From positions 3,534,001 through 3,598,000 of the forward strand of contig NZ_CP019343.1 in NCBI RefSeq assembly GCF_002117105.1: a stretch of DNA of 64,000 bases. Direction: 5' to 3'. This DNA comes from Oceanicoccus sagamiensis. GTDB lineage: Bacteria; Pseudomonadota; Gammaproteobacteria; Pseudomonadales; Dasaniaceae. The translations under genes and the position numbers were made by a program. This document shows, in pieces, positions 30,351 through 39,288 of this stretch (within the stretch, counting starts at the first letter, position 1; the number at the start of each line of letters is the position of its first letter). The notes beneath the pieces were generated by a model. The model was not told the DNA's origin. It worked only from the letters and a program-made list of their open reading frames with translations, and did no database searches.

Positions 30351-31193
30351 GTGAACACATTAATGCATGATATCTGCCGTTATATCGAAACGCATCATCA
30401 GCAGCGGTTAACGCTGGCAGTATTGGCTGAGCAGGCCGGTATGAGCCCGGCGCACTTTCAAAAACTTTTTAAAAAAACTATTGGTGTGTCTCCTCGGCAA
30501 TACCAGGAGCGCTGCCGCATACAGCAGTTTAAGCAATCACTTAAAGCGGGAGATAGCGTCACCGCGGCTATTCAAAATACCGGTTATGAATCCACTTCCC
30601 GCATTTATGAAAAGCTCGATAGCCATATTGGTATGACCCCAAACCGTTATAAAAAAGGCGGAGCGGGGGAGACCATTTCCTATGCTTCAACGCTAACCGC
30701 TATCGGTACTGCCATGATTGCCGCTACAGATCGTGGCATTTGTTTTTTACAGTTAGATGAGTGCGATGCTTTATTGCTGCAACGGTTAAAGCAGGAGTTT
30801 CCCAATGCAGAACTGCAATCGATACACGCTTCTACGCAGCCATTATTTGATCAGTGGATGCAGCAGCTAAAGGTTTTTCTAGAGGGCAAGGTCGAGGTGT
30901 TGGACTTGCCACTGGATATTATCGGCACGGCCTTTCAACATATGGTCTGGCAGTATTTAACCACCATTCCTGCCGGTGACTTACAGTCCTATACCGAGGT
31001 TGCCAGAGGTTTGGGTCGGCCAAACTCTGTGCGCGCTGTAGCCAGTGCCTGTGCCAATAATAAAATAGCTATAGCAATACCCTGTCACCGGGTGATACGG
31101 GGCGACGGGAGTTTGGCTGGCTACAAATGGGGCTTGTCACGAAAGCGTCGGTTGATTGATCTGGAATCTTCAGCCATAAAAAAAGGCGAGTAG
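30351..31193 (+). CDS. AraC-type regulator fused to methylated-DNA-protein cysteine methyltransferase (Ada-like)
   Basis: 280 residues. Residues about 5-105 form an AraC/XylS helix-turn-helix pair (MSPAHFQKLFKKTIGVSPRQY, then a second helix set ending GMTPNRYKK). Residues about 120-275 form an O6-alkylguanine DNA alkyltransferase domain with the active-site PCHRV; the acceptor is Cys245, followed by GDGSLAGYKWGLSRKRRLI. The domain moves alkyl groups from O6-guanine in DNA onto itself irreversibly. Enterobacterial Ada also has an N-terminal zinc domain that takes methyl groups from phosphotriesters and switches on transcription; that domain is absent here, so any inducible role must work differently. 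Start is GTG with AGGA about ten bases upstream; an ATG at 30363 is the alternative. A strong terminator overlaps its stop codon. Confidence 0.92.
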   Translation: MNTLMHDICRYIETHHQQRLTLAVLAEQAGMSPAHFQKLFKKTIGVSPRQYQERCRIQQFKQSLKAGDSVTAAIQNTGYESTSRIYEKLDSHIGMTPNRYKKGGAGETISYASTLTAIGTAMIAATDRGICFLQLDECDALLLQRLKQEFPNAELQSIHASTQPLFDQWMQQLKVFLEGKVEVLDLPLDIIGTAFQHMVWQYLTTIPAGDLQSYTEVARGLGRPNSVRAVASACANNKIAIAIPCHRVIRGDGSLAGYKWGLSRKRRLIDLESSAIKKGE

Positions 31194-31209
31194 TGATACT
31201 CGCCTTTTT
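31180..31209. terminator. Bidirectional intrinsic terminator
   Basis: A perfect 13-bp stem (AAAAAGGCGAGTA against TACTCGCCTTTTT) with a GTGA loop. The arms end in an A-run on one side and a T-run on the other, so it can stop transcription from both strands. It serves the Ada-like gene, whose TAG stop lies in the stem, and the convergent gene ending at 31253. Confidence 0.9.
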
Positions 31210-31252
31210 ATTGCAATCTTGCATTCACGACTAAGCGTGAAGCACGCTTGGC

Positions 31253-32068
31253 TTATGAAAAGTCTTTAGCGTAAGGCAGTTCACGATCGCCGCCCCATAG
31301 CGCTTTGGTTAAACGGTCTGCCAGCTCTTTGCCGTACATACGTTCAACCATCTCATTCATAGGGTCGCGGTCAGAGATCTCTTTACGCAGTGCTTCATCA
31401 CGGTCTTGCTGTGCCTGCCACTGATCTTCAGGGATGCGGTCCGCTTTTTCTACATTGGCCAGCCACTGGTCCACCATTTTATGGGCAGTGCTGCGCACTT
31501 CTTCCATATTAGTTTCGTTATCCGGGGCGCTGATACACAGGCTGGTAGGTGTTTGGGTGGCGCGCATATATAAGTCGCGGCTAATAAAAGAGACAAACTC
31601 CGGGTTTTCCTGCCATTTTAAATACTGCTCATTGGCTTCATCGTAGTACTTGTCCATATAAGCAGGGTTGGCTGGCAGGTCTAAACGAGGCACAAAGTCC
31701 AAATACATAAACAGGTCAGGGGTGGTACCAAAAGCCAGACCGAGGTTAGGTGCATCAATCTGTGGGCCAAGGCTGATCGTCAGGTGCATGTTGGTAAAGC
31801 TGGCTTTGGGGTTGCCTACCCAGGAATACACCAACCAATCAATTTCAGGGCCAGCGAAGGTGCTTAAGTAGCCACCGGCACCGCTACCGTCAATAGCGGA
31901 ATAGGGCTGGAGGTCGGCGGTAGAGCCGTCAGGGCTTAGCTCAAAGCGGCCTTTGATTTTCTCAAAGAGCTCACCAAGGATGCTCCATAGTTCCTTAAAG
32001 GTTTCCTCGTTATCAACGCCTGGACGGGCATCGATCTCATCGATTAGTGAACGTGTTGACTTGCTCAT
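31253..32068 (-). CDS. Red chlorophyll catabolite reductase-like protein
   Basis: 271 residues, no signal peptide or membrane segment. From memory it aligns along most of its length with plant red chlorophyll catabolite reductase (RCCR/ACD2). Shared landmarks in the same order are IDWLVYSW (plant IDFVIGSW), the APN segment in DAPNLGL, LDFVPRLDLPANPAYMDKYY (plant LDLPHRKDLVLNPDYLKEYY), NPEFVSFISRDLYMRATQTPTS, and a C-terminal RMYGKEL (plant RMFGEEV). RCCR reduces a ring-opened chlorophyll product using ferredoxin and is structurally related to bilin reductases. The acidic residue I recall as substrate-binding in the plant enzyme (VVELIQ) appears to be Ala here (LGLAFG), so the substrate may differ. 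ATG start has AGGAG upstream. No chlorophyll genes are nearby. Homology is likely; function is open. Confidence 0.75.
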   Translation of the reverse strand: MSKSTRSLIDEIDARPGVDNEETFKELWSILGELFEKIKGRFELSPDGSTADLQPYSAIDGSGAGGYLSTFAGPEIDWLVYSWVGNPKASFTNMHLTISLGPQIDAPNLGLAFGTTPDLFMYLDFVPRLDLPANPAYMDKYYDEANEQYLKWQENPEFVSFISRDLYMRATQTPTSLCISAPDNETNMEEVRSTAHKMVDQWLANVEKADRIPEDQWQAQQDRDEALRKEISDRDPMNEMVERMYGKELADRLTKALWGGDRELPYAKDFS

Positions 32069-32166
32069 GGGGTGGCTCCTGACAGCAAAAAGTTATATTG
32101 ATATGCTTTTAATACATTTAAGTTAACATACTTGCTTTTGGGGTGCAATGTTCTGGCGTTGGAGGC

Positions 32167-32197
32167 GTTAGCTAACCACTGGGACCAGTGATTTAGC
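32167..32197. promoter_or_regulatory. Nested palindromes, possible operator
   Basis: In the 282-bp gap between the divergent RCCR-like and sensor kinase genes, a perfect 10-bp palindrome GTTAGCTAAC (32167-32176) runs into an inverted repeat with arms GCTAA...TTAGC (32171-32197) around CACTGG-GA-CCAGTG (32177-32190). Such symmetry between divergent genes suits a dimeric regulator site, but no regulator is assigned. Nothing else in the gap is recognisable. Confidence 0.35.
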
Positions 32198-32350
32198 GGC
32201 TAGTGTAACGTAGAAGGGGTAGGGGGTCACTAGGCAAATTCGGCCTATTCGTATTGCCACTGGCCACTTAAGAACCTCTTGTCGCCCAATTAGATAGCCC
32301 TGATTAGTGACTTTTGTTAAGGTTTGGGAAAATAACAACTGTCTTATTCT

Positions 32351-34219
32351 ATGTTTGCTTTATTGGCCGCCCTGTTATCCTTCCAGCTGGTATACCCGGA
32401 GATTCTGGTCGACGAATCATTTGACCAGCTTTTTCTGCAAGAGCAGGTCAGGGTACTTGAGACCCCAGAGGCCCTAAGTTATGAGCAGGCGATAGCAAAG
32501 CTTACCCAGGGTGAATTTAAAACCGTGGCTGGCCAAGGCCTGGCTTACCCCAGCGGTAAACACTATTACTGGCTCCACTATCGGGTCAGGAATACCGGCA
32601 GTGCCCCCATTACGGTGTATACCGAAATCAGAAACCCGCATATCAACTATCTACAGTTATTTGAATGGGTGATTGGCGATAGTGCGGTGACGGCCTCTAA
32701 GCTCACGGGTGACTACACGCTCTTTGATACCCGGCCTATCGATCATCGCTTTTATGTCTTCCCTTCACCGCTGGCAGCCGGCGAGACCAAAGAATTTTTA
32801 CTGTTTGCTGATAAGTACAATGAGTCGATGAAGCTGCCGATTATGTTGCGCAGCGAAACCAATTTCTTAGCTAACTCTAGTCAGGAAAACGCGCTACTAG
32901 GTCTTTATATTGGGATCTATCTGGTGATTATTGTTTGTCTGGTGATTTTAAATATTAGCCGCTTTAAAGGCATTTATTTTTCATTGCTCACTTATGTGGT
33001 GTCTTTTGCCCTCTTTGCGGTGGCCAATACAGGGCTTGGCTTTCAATATATCTGGCGTGAGGTCTATTTGTTTAATAGCTTGTCGCGTCCTGTCTTGACG
33101 CTGTTTGCCGCTGTGTCTTTGTTGATTTTTTGTCATTTTTATTTTGAACTGGGGCGTCCACAGCATCGCAAAGCCATGCTTGTTCACCGTATAGCCCGTG
33201 TCTACTTTTCCCTGAACTGGTTGTTCTTCTGTCTCTATTACCTGTTGATTTTATTGCAGTTGCCGCTGCCGGGTATTGTGTTTATTCAGTGGGTACAAAT
33301 AGGGGTGGCCTTACTCCCGGTCTACCTGATCGCTATGGGAGTCTATTTTCTGGTCACGGATTTTCGCTGGAAGTATGCGGCTTTTTTATTGGCCAATGTG
33401 GGTATTTTGTCGGCGATATTGATTATTGTGCTGGAGGAGATGGGCGTTGTGCAAAATGTTTTTCTTCAGGAAAATATTACTATGCTAGCACTGGTACTGG
33501 ATTTCTCCGTGCTTACCTGTGTGATCGGGGGGGATTTTTACCGGCTGAGAATTGATAACCAGCAGCTGAGTAATTCCTTGTCGGAAGCTTTGATTGAAGG
33601 TGGTCAGCAGTTTGTAGAAGGCCAGCAAAGGGAGCGAACCCGTTTGGCACAGGAGCTTCATGATGGTGCCAGTTCACGTTTGTCAGCCTTGCAAATGCGT
33701 ATCTCTGCGTTAACTACCGATGACAAGGCCTTAAAGCAATCGCTGGTCAATGAAACACAGGTGATTGCGCAGGATATTCGTCGTTTTAGTCATAATTTAA
33801 GTTCAGTGGTATTGGAGCGTTATGGTTTTATCAATGCGATAGAAGAGTTGCTCTATTCCATTGAAGAGTCAGAAACCGGTTTTGAGGTGGAGTTTAATTA
33901 TACGGAGGATAGTGTAGCGTCCAAATCGACCGAGCGGGAGTTATATTTTATGTGTCTGGAATTAATTAATAATGCTATTAAGTATTCCACCGGTGATCAT
34001 TTATTGGTTGAATTTCGGGTCAGCGATACCCTGTATGAATTAATCGTTAGTGATAATGGTGATGGCTATCTGTCCGATAACTTAAGCCAGTCAGGGTTGG
34101 GGCTTAAGGGGATTAACTGGCGGCTGCAATTATTAAAAGGGGAAATGAAGGTAGAATACCGTGACGGTTATCAATACCACCGGATTAAAATACCTCGTTA
34201 TTCGCCTGGATATATTTAA
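32351..34219 (+). CDS. 7TMR-DISM sensor histidine kinase (LytS/NarX-type HisKA_3)
   Basis: 622 residues. An N-terminal hydrophobic stretch (MFALLAALLSFQLV) acts as export signal or anchor. A periplasmic beta-rich sensor domain of the 7TMR-DISMED2 type follows (about 40-170, with YWLHYRVRN), then seven membrane helices (about 185-395), a short coiled linker, and a HisKA_3 dimerisation domain with the phosphoacceptor His437 in ELHDGASSRLSALQ. A C-terminal HATPase_c domain has the N box ELINNAIKYS and a G box (DNGDGY, SGLGLKGI). DISM receptors are thought to bind small periplasmic ligands such as carbohydrates. The adjacent convergent NarL-type response regulator is the obvious partner; the two 3' ends overlap by 35 bp. 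Confidence 0.92.
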   Translation: MFALLAALLSFQLVYPEILVDESFDQLFLQEQVRVLETPEALSYEQAIAKLTQGEFKTVAGQGLAYPSGKHYYWLHYRVRNTGSAPITVYTEIRNPHINYLQLFEWVIGDSAVTASKLTGDYTLFDTRPIDHRFYVFPSPLAAGETKEFLLFADKYNESMKLPIMLRSETNFLANSSQENALLGLYIGIYLVIIVCLVILNISRFKGIYFSLLTYVVSFALFAVANTGLGFQYIWREVYLFNSLSRPVLTLFAAVSLLIFCHFYFELGRPQHRKAMLVHRIARVYFSLNWLFFCLYYLLILLQLPLPGIVFIQWVQIGVALLPVYLIAMGVYFLVTDFRWKYAAFLLANVGILSAILIIVLEEMGVVQNVFLQENITMLALVLDFSVLTCVIGGDFYRLRIDNQQLSNSLSEALIEGGQQFVEGQQRERTRLAQELHDGASSRLSALQMRISALTTDDKALKQSLVNETQVIAQDIRRFSHNLSSVVLERYGFINAIEELLYSIEESETGFEVEFNYTEDSVASKSTERELYFMCLELINNAIKYSTGDHLLVEFRVSDTLYELIVSDNGDGYLSDNLSQSGLGLKGINWRLQLLKGEMKVEYRDGYQYHRIKIPRYSPGYI

Positions 34220-34829
34220 TCAGGCCAAAGGTTCCACTGACATTGAGTTTTCTGAAAATATTTTTCTTATGGGTTCTGACAGTATTTTTACTGATAAATA
34301 ACAGGTCAGCAATTTCCTGTTCATTGTTGCCGGCGATAATAAGGGCAGCCAGTTCTTTTTCTCGCTTGGAGAGCTCTTCTAAATTCGCATATTGCTCAAT
34401 ATCATCGCTGGGACTGTCAGTGATTTTTAGCTCCTGATCGAACACCGTGCCGCCATTGATGACTTTCTCAATCGCCGATTGAAAACTGTCCTGGTCGGTG
34501 TTTTTCAACAGGTAGCCATTGGTATTCAAGTCACTGGCTTTATCGATCAGTTTTTTATTGTTATAGGATGAAAAAATGATAATTTTTAAGTCTTCAATAA
34601 TACCTCGGAAGGCTTCAACATGATCTAAGGAGTTGATGCCATTGATATTCAGATCCAGTAATAGCAGGTCGTACTTATTTTCGCTGAGCCGAGAGCTGAT
34701 TTCATCGATGGAAGCCGCGTAATCAAGGTCATTGATAATGCTGTGATTATTGAGCATGGTTTCAATGCCTTGGAAGATCACCTGGTGATCGTCACCGACA
34801 AGGACGTTGACTGGATTGGACTTATTCAT
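34185..34829 (-). CDS. NarL/FixJ family response regulator
   Basis: 214 residues. Residues 1-125 form a receiver domain with the acidic pair GDDH near the start, phosphoacceptor Asp59 in LLLLDLNING, a conserved Ser/Thr-type position in IIIFSSYNN and Lys in GYLLKNT. Residues about 145-212 form a LuxR-type helix-turn-helix (LSKREKELAALIIAGNNEQ, then ISKNTVRTHKKNIFRKL). The protein binds DNA as a dimer when phosphorylated, most likely by the HisKA_3 kinase encoded tail to tail with it. Kinase and regulator pairs of this class are usually in one operon, so the convergent arrangement with overlapping 3' ends is uncommon. Targets are unknown. Confidence 0.93.
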   Translation of the reverse strand: MNKSNPVNVLVGDDHQVIFQGIETMLNNHSIINDLDYAASIDEISSRLSENKYDLLLLDLNINGINSLDHVEAFRGIIEDLKIIIFSSYNNKKLIDKASDLNTNGYLLKNTDQDSFQSAIEKVINGGTVFDQELKITDSPSDDIEQYANLEELSKREKELAALIIAGNNEQEIADLLFISKNTVRTHKKNIFRKLNVSGTFGLIKYIQANNEVF

Positions 34830-34979
34830 TATGGGTTCTCAACCATTGAAAAATAAAATGGGGCGTCCCTGCCCTAAATAAATAGGTACTTCCAATCCTC
34901 GAGGTAACCTATTCACACTTATTATGGTAGTTCGGCGCCAGAAAAACATACCGCATTTGGGGTATTTTCAGTCCTCAGC

Positions 34980-36550
34980 TTACAATAAGTCGCCATCTTC
35001 GCCAATTGCGTTTAGTTGCATACCATCCGGGCCAGGCAGGGCGGGGTCGGCAATCCATGGTGCCAGGCAGTCCCGGTCCTCTACACAGGGATCGGTTAAG
35101 GCCTGTAAAAAAGCCACAATCTGGTCGGTTTCATTGTTATTGATCTGGGTGTTTTGAAACAGCGCCGTGTTGTTGTCGCGCTCTCTATTGAGTTGCTGCA
35201 AAGCCTGGTTGGAGTTTGTCTCGGCAAAGGGGTAGAGGCTTGCACAGTCGCTAATGTCAGCAAACTGTTGCAGCTGACACCAGCCGCCCTGGTCAAAGAA
35301 GTCTGCTACCCGGCCTCGCGGGTTGTCATAATGCCGCACCACCTGTCTCAGGGTCTCATAGGCTCCGCTATGGCCGTAGGGGGCCGTGGCGCTGATATTT
35401 AACAGGCTGGCGGTGCGAAAGTGATAGCGGTCATTCCTATTACCCGTCTCTCGGGCTCTGCCAAAGTCATCGTTATTGCCATCGCCATCGCCTTTACCGG
35501 GGCCGATTTGGGGGAAGGCAATAACATGATGCAACCCATCGCTAAACTGGTCACCGCTATGGCAGCTGGCGCAGCCTGCGCCGCCATCATCCACCGAGGT
35601 GAGAAATAAAATAGCCCCCTGTTTTTGTTGGTTACTTAGGGCATTGTTATTGCCTTCGATATAGTCTTTCCAGGGGCTATCGATAAATACCATGGAGCGC
35701 TCATATTCACTGATCGCCAGAGCAATATTGTCGAAGCTAATCAGTTCTTCTGCAGCTTCGCTACTGGCAAAGGCTGCTTGGAATTCACTGACCCAGGTAC
35801 TGGACGCTAACTCACCGCTGCCTTCGCCATAGTTACCGATTCTGGCCGCAAGATGGCTGCGGATACTGGCATTGCTGCTGCCGTCTTCAAAGTCCGTGGT
35901 TTTCATTTCGTCGACGGAGGTCACCGGGAAGCGTGCCTGTGCCGCGACCAGATTGTCCCCCGCATTGCTGTCAGCAGTAGCAAAAACGCTGTCTGGGGTG
36001 CGAATACCGGAAGCGGCTCCGTTGGCGCCAGTGTCTTTGCCCAGACTTTCAACCCGTGAATCCCAGAATAAGCCGCTATCCCACAGGCCAACATTAAAGA
36101 CCGTGGGGAGTTTCGGGGTACAGGTGGAGCGCCATCTCTATGTTCACGGCCTGGCCCCAATAACTCGGGGTTGGTGGCCAGGGTGCCCACTGGCAGTGAC
36201 AGGTCATCACCGCCACCTAGCAAGGGGTGGTGGCAACTGACGCAGGCGGTATCAAAACCACCGCCAAGGCTTTTGCTAAAAAACAGCTGTTTACCTAATT
36301 GTGCCAAGGGGCTATTGATTGAGGGCAGGGCTCTGCCGGTACTGGGGTCTCCGGTTAACGCCTGTTCGCTGATAAGCGCACGTAATTGCACATCGATTGG
36401 GCTGTCAGGGCTTGTGACTTCGGGGGTATTAATGACCGCGGTATTATCGTCGGTCTGGTTGGGCGTTGCGCTATTACTGCCGCCTCCGCTGCCACAGGCT
36501 GTTAATAATGTGATTGATAAGCTGGTAACTAATAGTGTTATTGGTTTCAT
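34980..36550 (-). pseudogene. Di-heme cytochrome c peroxidase/MauG-family lipoprotein gene, frameshifted
   Basis: Two frames together encode one protein. The first (ATG at 36550, good GGGGGAG upstream) has a lipoprotein signal ending LLTAC|GSGGG, then the first heme site CVSCHH and PVPRNSP. The second frame resumes with TVFNVGLWDSGLFWDSR and carries the second heme site CASCH plus the family ending APYGHSGAYETLRQVVRHYD. Family members read RN[ST]PT[VL]FN here, so one C is missing from a run of four (GGGG at 36105-36108 on the plus strand). Without it the first frame runs to an early stop near 35921. Intact, it would be about 520 residues: a periplasmic lipid-anchored peroxidase or MauG-like oxidase. 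Either a genuine inactivation or a homopolymer sequencing error. Confidence 0.88.
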
Positions 36551-36784
36551 ACTCCCCCCATCTAAGAAACTGGTGATCAGACTAAGGGATGAATGGGGAG
36601 GAATTAGGAAGCTACTGTGCAAGCAATGTGTAAAAAGGGGGGGGGAATTATGCCACTGAGAGTACAGTTTCTAACAGTTTCGCTTATACGCGGAGGTTAT
36701 GGCTGCGATAGGAATAAGCCATTTCTATGGAAACCGAGTAGTGATTAAGCTGTCTATAGTCAATAACCGGAATAGGACAACACT

Positions 36785-36976
36785 ATGAGTAATGCTAAAT
36801 CGTCCAGTATTGTATGTAAGGAACCTAAGGTTCAAGTCTCGTCACGGGGTATTAGCCGAGAGGAAGCCGAGTTTATGCAGCAGATTTTCCAGCTGGGCAA
36901 ACCGGTACGCACGCGCAGTACTTCCAGGATCGCACGGCCTAAGCCTTCGTTAAACCTCAGGCGTGATGCTAGTTAA
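36785..36976 (+). CDS. Small basic hypothetical protein
   Basis: 63 residues, not recognised. It has AGGA seven bases before the ATG and a composition typical of a real small protein: a Ser-rich start, a central helical stretch (REEAEFMQQIFQLGKPV), then a basic tail rich in Arg and Ser. No signal peptide or membrane segment. It lies in the gap between the divergent peroxidase gene and the PQQ dehydrogenase gene, and its last 8 bp overlap the end of the latter. Could be spurious; conservation in relatives would decide. Confidence 0.5.
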   Translation: MSNAKSSSIVCKEPKVQVSSRGISREEAEFMQQIFQLGKPVRTRSTSRIARPKPSLNLRRDAS

Positions 36977-39005
36977 ATAGCTTAAGTAGTCGGTCCCAGA
37001 CGCTTTGTGGCTCCCCCAGTGCAAAGGCGGTAATAAAGTCACCGGGCCGGCGATAGATAAAAGGATGGCCTCCCGCCGCTACAACAATATATTGCACGCC
37101 GTTTATTTCGTAGCTCATGGGGAGAGTAAAAGCTCCGGTAGCTAACTCAAATTCCCAAACTTCTTCTCCTGTCGATAGATCAAAGGCTCTGATTCGGTTG
37201 TCCGCTGTGGCACCAATAAAGACCAGACCACCCGCTGTGACCATCGGCCCGCCAAAGGTGGGCGTGCCCCATTTTAACGGAATCGGCACGGGAGCCAGTT
37301 TGTCGAGAGTGCCCAGTGGTGACTGCCATAGTATTTTCCCCTGCTCAATATCAACCGCCACCAGCTCTGCCCAAGGGGGCTCTGTACATGGAGCATAATA
37401 GGGTGACATAACCGGGCCCTGTTTCAGGTGGTAAGGGGTACCGTGTAGCGGGCGTGGTTCGCCCACTTTAAATTCACCGCTGTCATCAGCCTTGCTGCTG
37501 ATCTTCTCATTGGGTATCAGTTGCACAAAATGCTGGGCCCGGTTGACGTTGGTGACCAGTATTTTATTGGTCTTATCGATCGCGACACTGCCCCAATTAA
37601 TCCCGCCAGCTGTGGAGGGTTCTACGATGGTGCCCTCCAAGCTAGGAGGGGTAAAAATGGGGCCAAAGCGGGCAGAGCCGTATTTCTCTTCGCATTTGCC
37701 TTTCAGTGGCGCCCAGAAGTCGTCCTTGGAGGAACCGTGTGGGACCAGTGGTGGCGGGGCTGTGGGGAAGGGTTGAGTCGGCGATAGCAGTTCGCCAGGC
37801 ACACCGTCCTGAGGAACCGCTCGCTCTTCTATCGGGAAATAGGGAGTACCGGTTTCACGGTGGAAGATATAAATCATCCCCGTTTTGGTGGCCTGAATAA
37901 CTGCAGGGAAGGGTTCGCCCTCTTTGCTCAGTTCAACCAGTACCGGCTGTGCCCCTACATCGTAGTCCCAGACATCGTGATGGATAAGCTGGAAGTGCCA
38001 GACCACCTCGCCAGTACTGCCTCGCAATGCAACGATGGAGTCCGAATACCGGTTATCGCCGGGGCGGTTACCACCGTAGAAGTCCACCGAAGGGCCGGAG
38101 GTGGGGAGGAATACCAGATCTCGCTGCTCATCAACACTTATACCTCCCCAGGTATTGGCCCCACCGGTTTCGGTGGCGGCTTTGGGATCCCAGTTCTGGT
38201 ATTCAGGGTCGTTGGGATCACGGGGTATGGGGTCAAATTGCCAGAGCAATTCACCGCTGCGAACGCTAAAGGCGCGGATGGCCCCGGAAGGGGCGTTAAC
38301 CCGATGGTTATCCCTGACTGAGGTGCCAATCACCAGGGTGTCATTAATAATGGCCGGTGGCTGGTAGAACTTTACTTCGCCGGGCCAGGCGGGTTGTTTG
38401 GCCATAGCCAGGGGCTCGGCATTGACCACTCCCTGGACACCAAAATCTTCACATACTTTGCCGCTGATCGCGTCGATGGCAATAATTTTTAAATCGTTGG
38501 TGCCGGAAATAATTCGCTGACTACAGTGTGCTTGTTTATCCTTACTCTCTTTATCCTGCCAAAAAGATACGCCGCGACATTTGCTATAGGGCACCGATTT
38601 TTTTCCACGGGGATCATTTTTATTACCATAGCCATGGATGACGGTTTGCGGATCAAAGGTCCAGCGTTCTGCTCCGTTGACCGGATCGATGGCGACAATG
38701 CGATTAAAGGGTGTGCATGTCACCAGATGTTGGCCCGCTTCCTTAGGTAGTAAAATAGGATTGACCTGAAAGCCGGCGTTTTCGTTCTCTATTTGGGAGT
38801 GGCTGGCCACGGCTCCTGTCTGGTATTGCCAGACCGGTTGCAGGCGGTCGATGGTTTCACGATTGATTTGTTGCAGGTTGGAGTAACGACTGCCTGCTTT
38901 ATCCGCCCCCCAAGTATCCCAGCCAGAAGCATGACTATGGTTATCAATGAGTAAAAGTATCGATAAAAACAGTGTTAAAACCGTATTAGGGAATATTGTA
39001 GGCAT
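36969..39005 (-). CDS. Periplasmic PQQ-dependent dehydrogenase (glucose dehydrogenase-like)
   Basis: 678 residues from the chosen ATG at 39005, which gives a clean signal peptide (VLTLFLSILLLI, cleavage near SHA|SG); the frame stays open to 39119 with upstream starts that lack such a signal. The mature protein opens WDTWGADKAGSRYSNLQQI and has repeated beta-propeller blades with AxDxxxGexxWxF signatures (VNGAERWTF, STGEVVWHFQ, EQGKILWQS, STGEEVWEF). GANTWGGISVDEQRDLVFLP and the HHDVWDYDVGAQP loop are typical of the membrane-type glucose and related quinoprotein dehydrogenases. It lacks the N-terminal membrane domain of E. coli Gcd and any CxxCH heme, so it should be a soluble or peripheral enzyme passing electrons to quinone or a separate carrier. 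Substrate is not predictable. No PQQ synthesis genes are in the window. Confidence 0.9.
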   Translation of the reverse strand: MPTIFPNTVLTLFLSILLLIDNHSHASGWDTWGADKAGSRYSNLQQINRETIDRLQPVWQYQTGAVASHSQIENENAGFQVNPILLPKEAGQHLVTCTPFNRIVAIDPVNGAERWTFDPQTVIHGYGNKNDPRGKKSVPYSKCRGVSFWQDKESKDKQAHCSQRIISGTNDLKIIAIDAISGKVCEDFGVQGVVNAEPLAMAKQPAWPGEVKFYQPPAIINDTLVIGTSVRDNHRVNAPSGAIRAFSVRSGELLWQFDPIPRDPNDPEYQNWDPKAATETGGANTWGGISVDEQRDLVFLPTSGPSVDFYGGNRPGDNRYSDSIVALRGSTGEVVWHFQLIHHDVWDYDVGAQPVLVELSKEGEPFPAVIQATKTGMIYIFHRETGTPYFPIEERAVPQDGVPGELLSPTQPFPTAPPPLVPHGSSKDDFWAPLKGKCEEKYGSARFGPIFTPPSLEGTIVEPSTAGGINWGSVAIDKTNKILVTNVNRAQHFVQLIPNEKISSKADDSGEFKVGEPRPLHGTPYHLKQGPVMSPYYAPCTEPPWAELVAVDIEQGKILWQSPLGTLDKLAPVPIPLKWGTPTFGGPMVTAGGLVFIGATADNRIRAFDLSTGEEVWEFELATGAFTLPMSYEINGVQYIVVAAGGHPFIYRRPGDFITAFALGEPQSVWDRLLKLFN

Positions 39006-39288
39006 AATCGCTGGGTTTATTATTGTTATGGACGGTTGTTTAACAAGAGCTTGTGGCCAGATTACAACTAAGTAGCCATTAGATAACAGCTTTGATTCTG
39101 CCATAGTGAACACAGGCAACCAAGTCAGGCAAAGCCTATTACCGGGTAAAGATTATTAAAGTTGCAGCGTTTAATTTTCTGTCAGAAGTTATGACAAAAA
39201 ATCCTGAGGGCTGTCAGGGAATCGCGGCTAGCCGGCCTTATTAATTTTAAACCAGAAGAGCAGTTTGCGGTTTATTTTTACTTGTGAG

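Noticed and set aside
37117-38750. Several plus-strand frames of 60-150 codons opposite the PQQ dehydrogenase gene
   Set aside because: Antisense shadows of a well-supported gene; no ribosome sites or family features.
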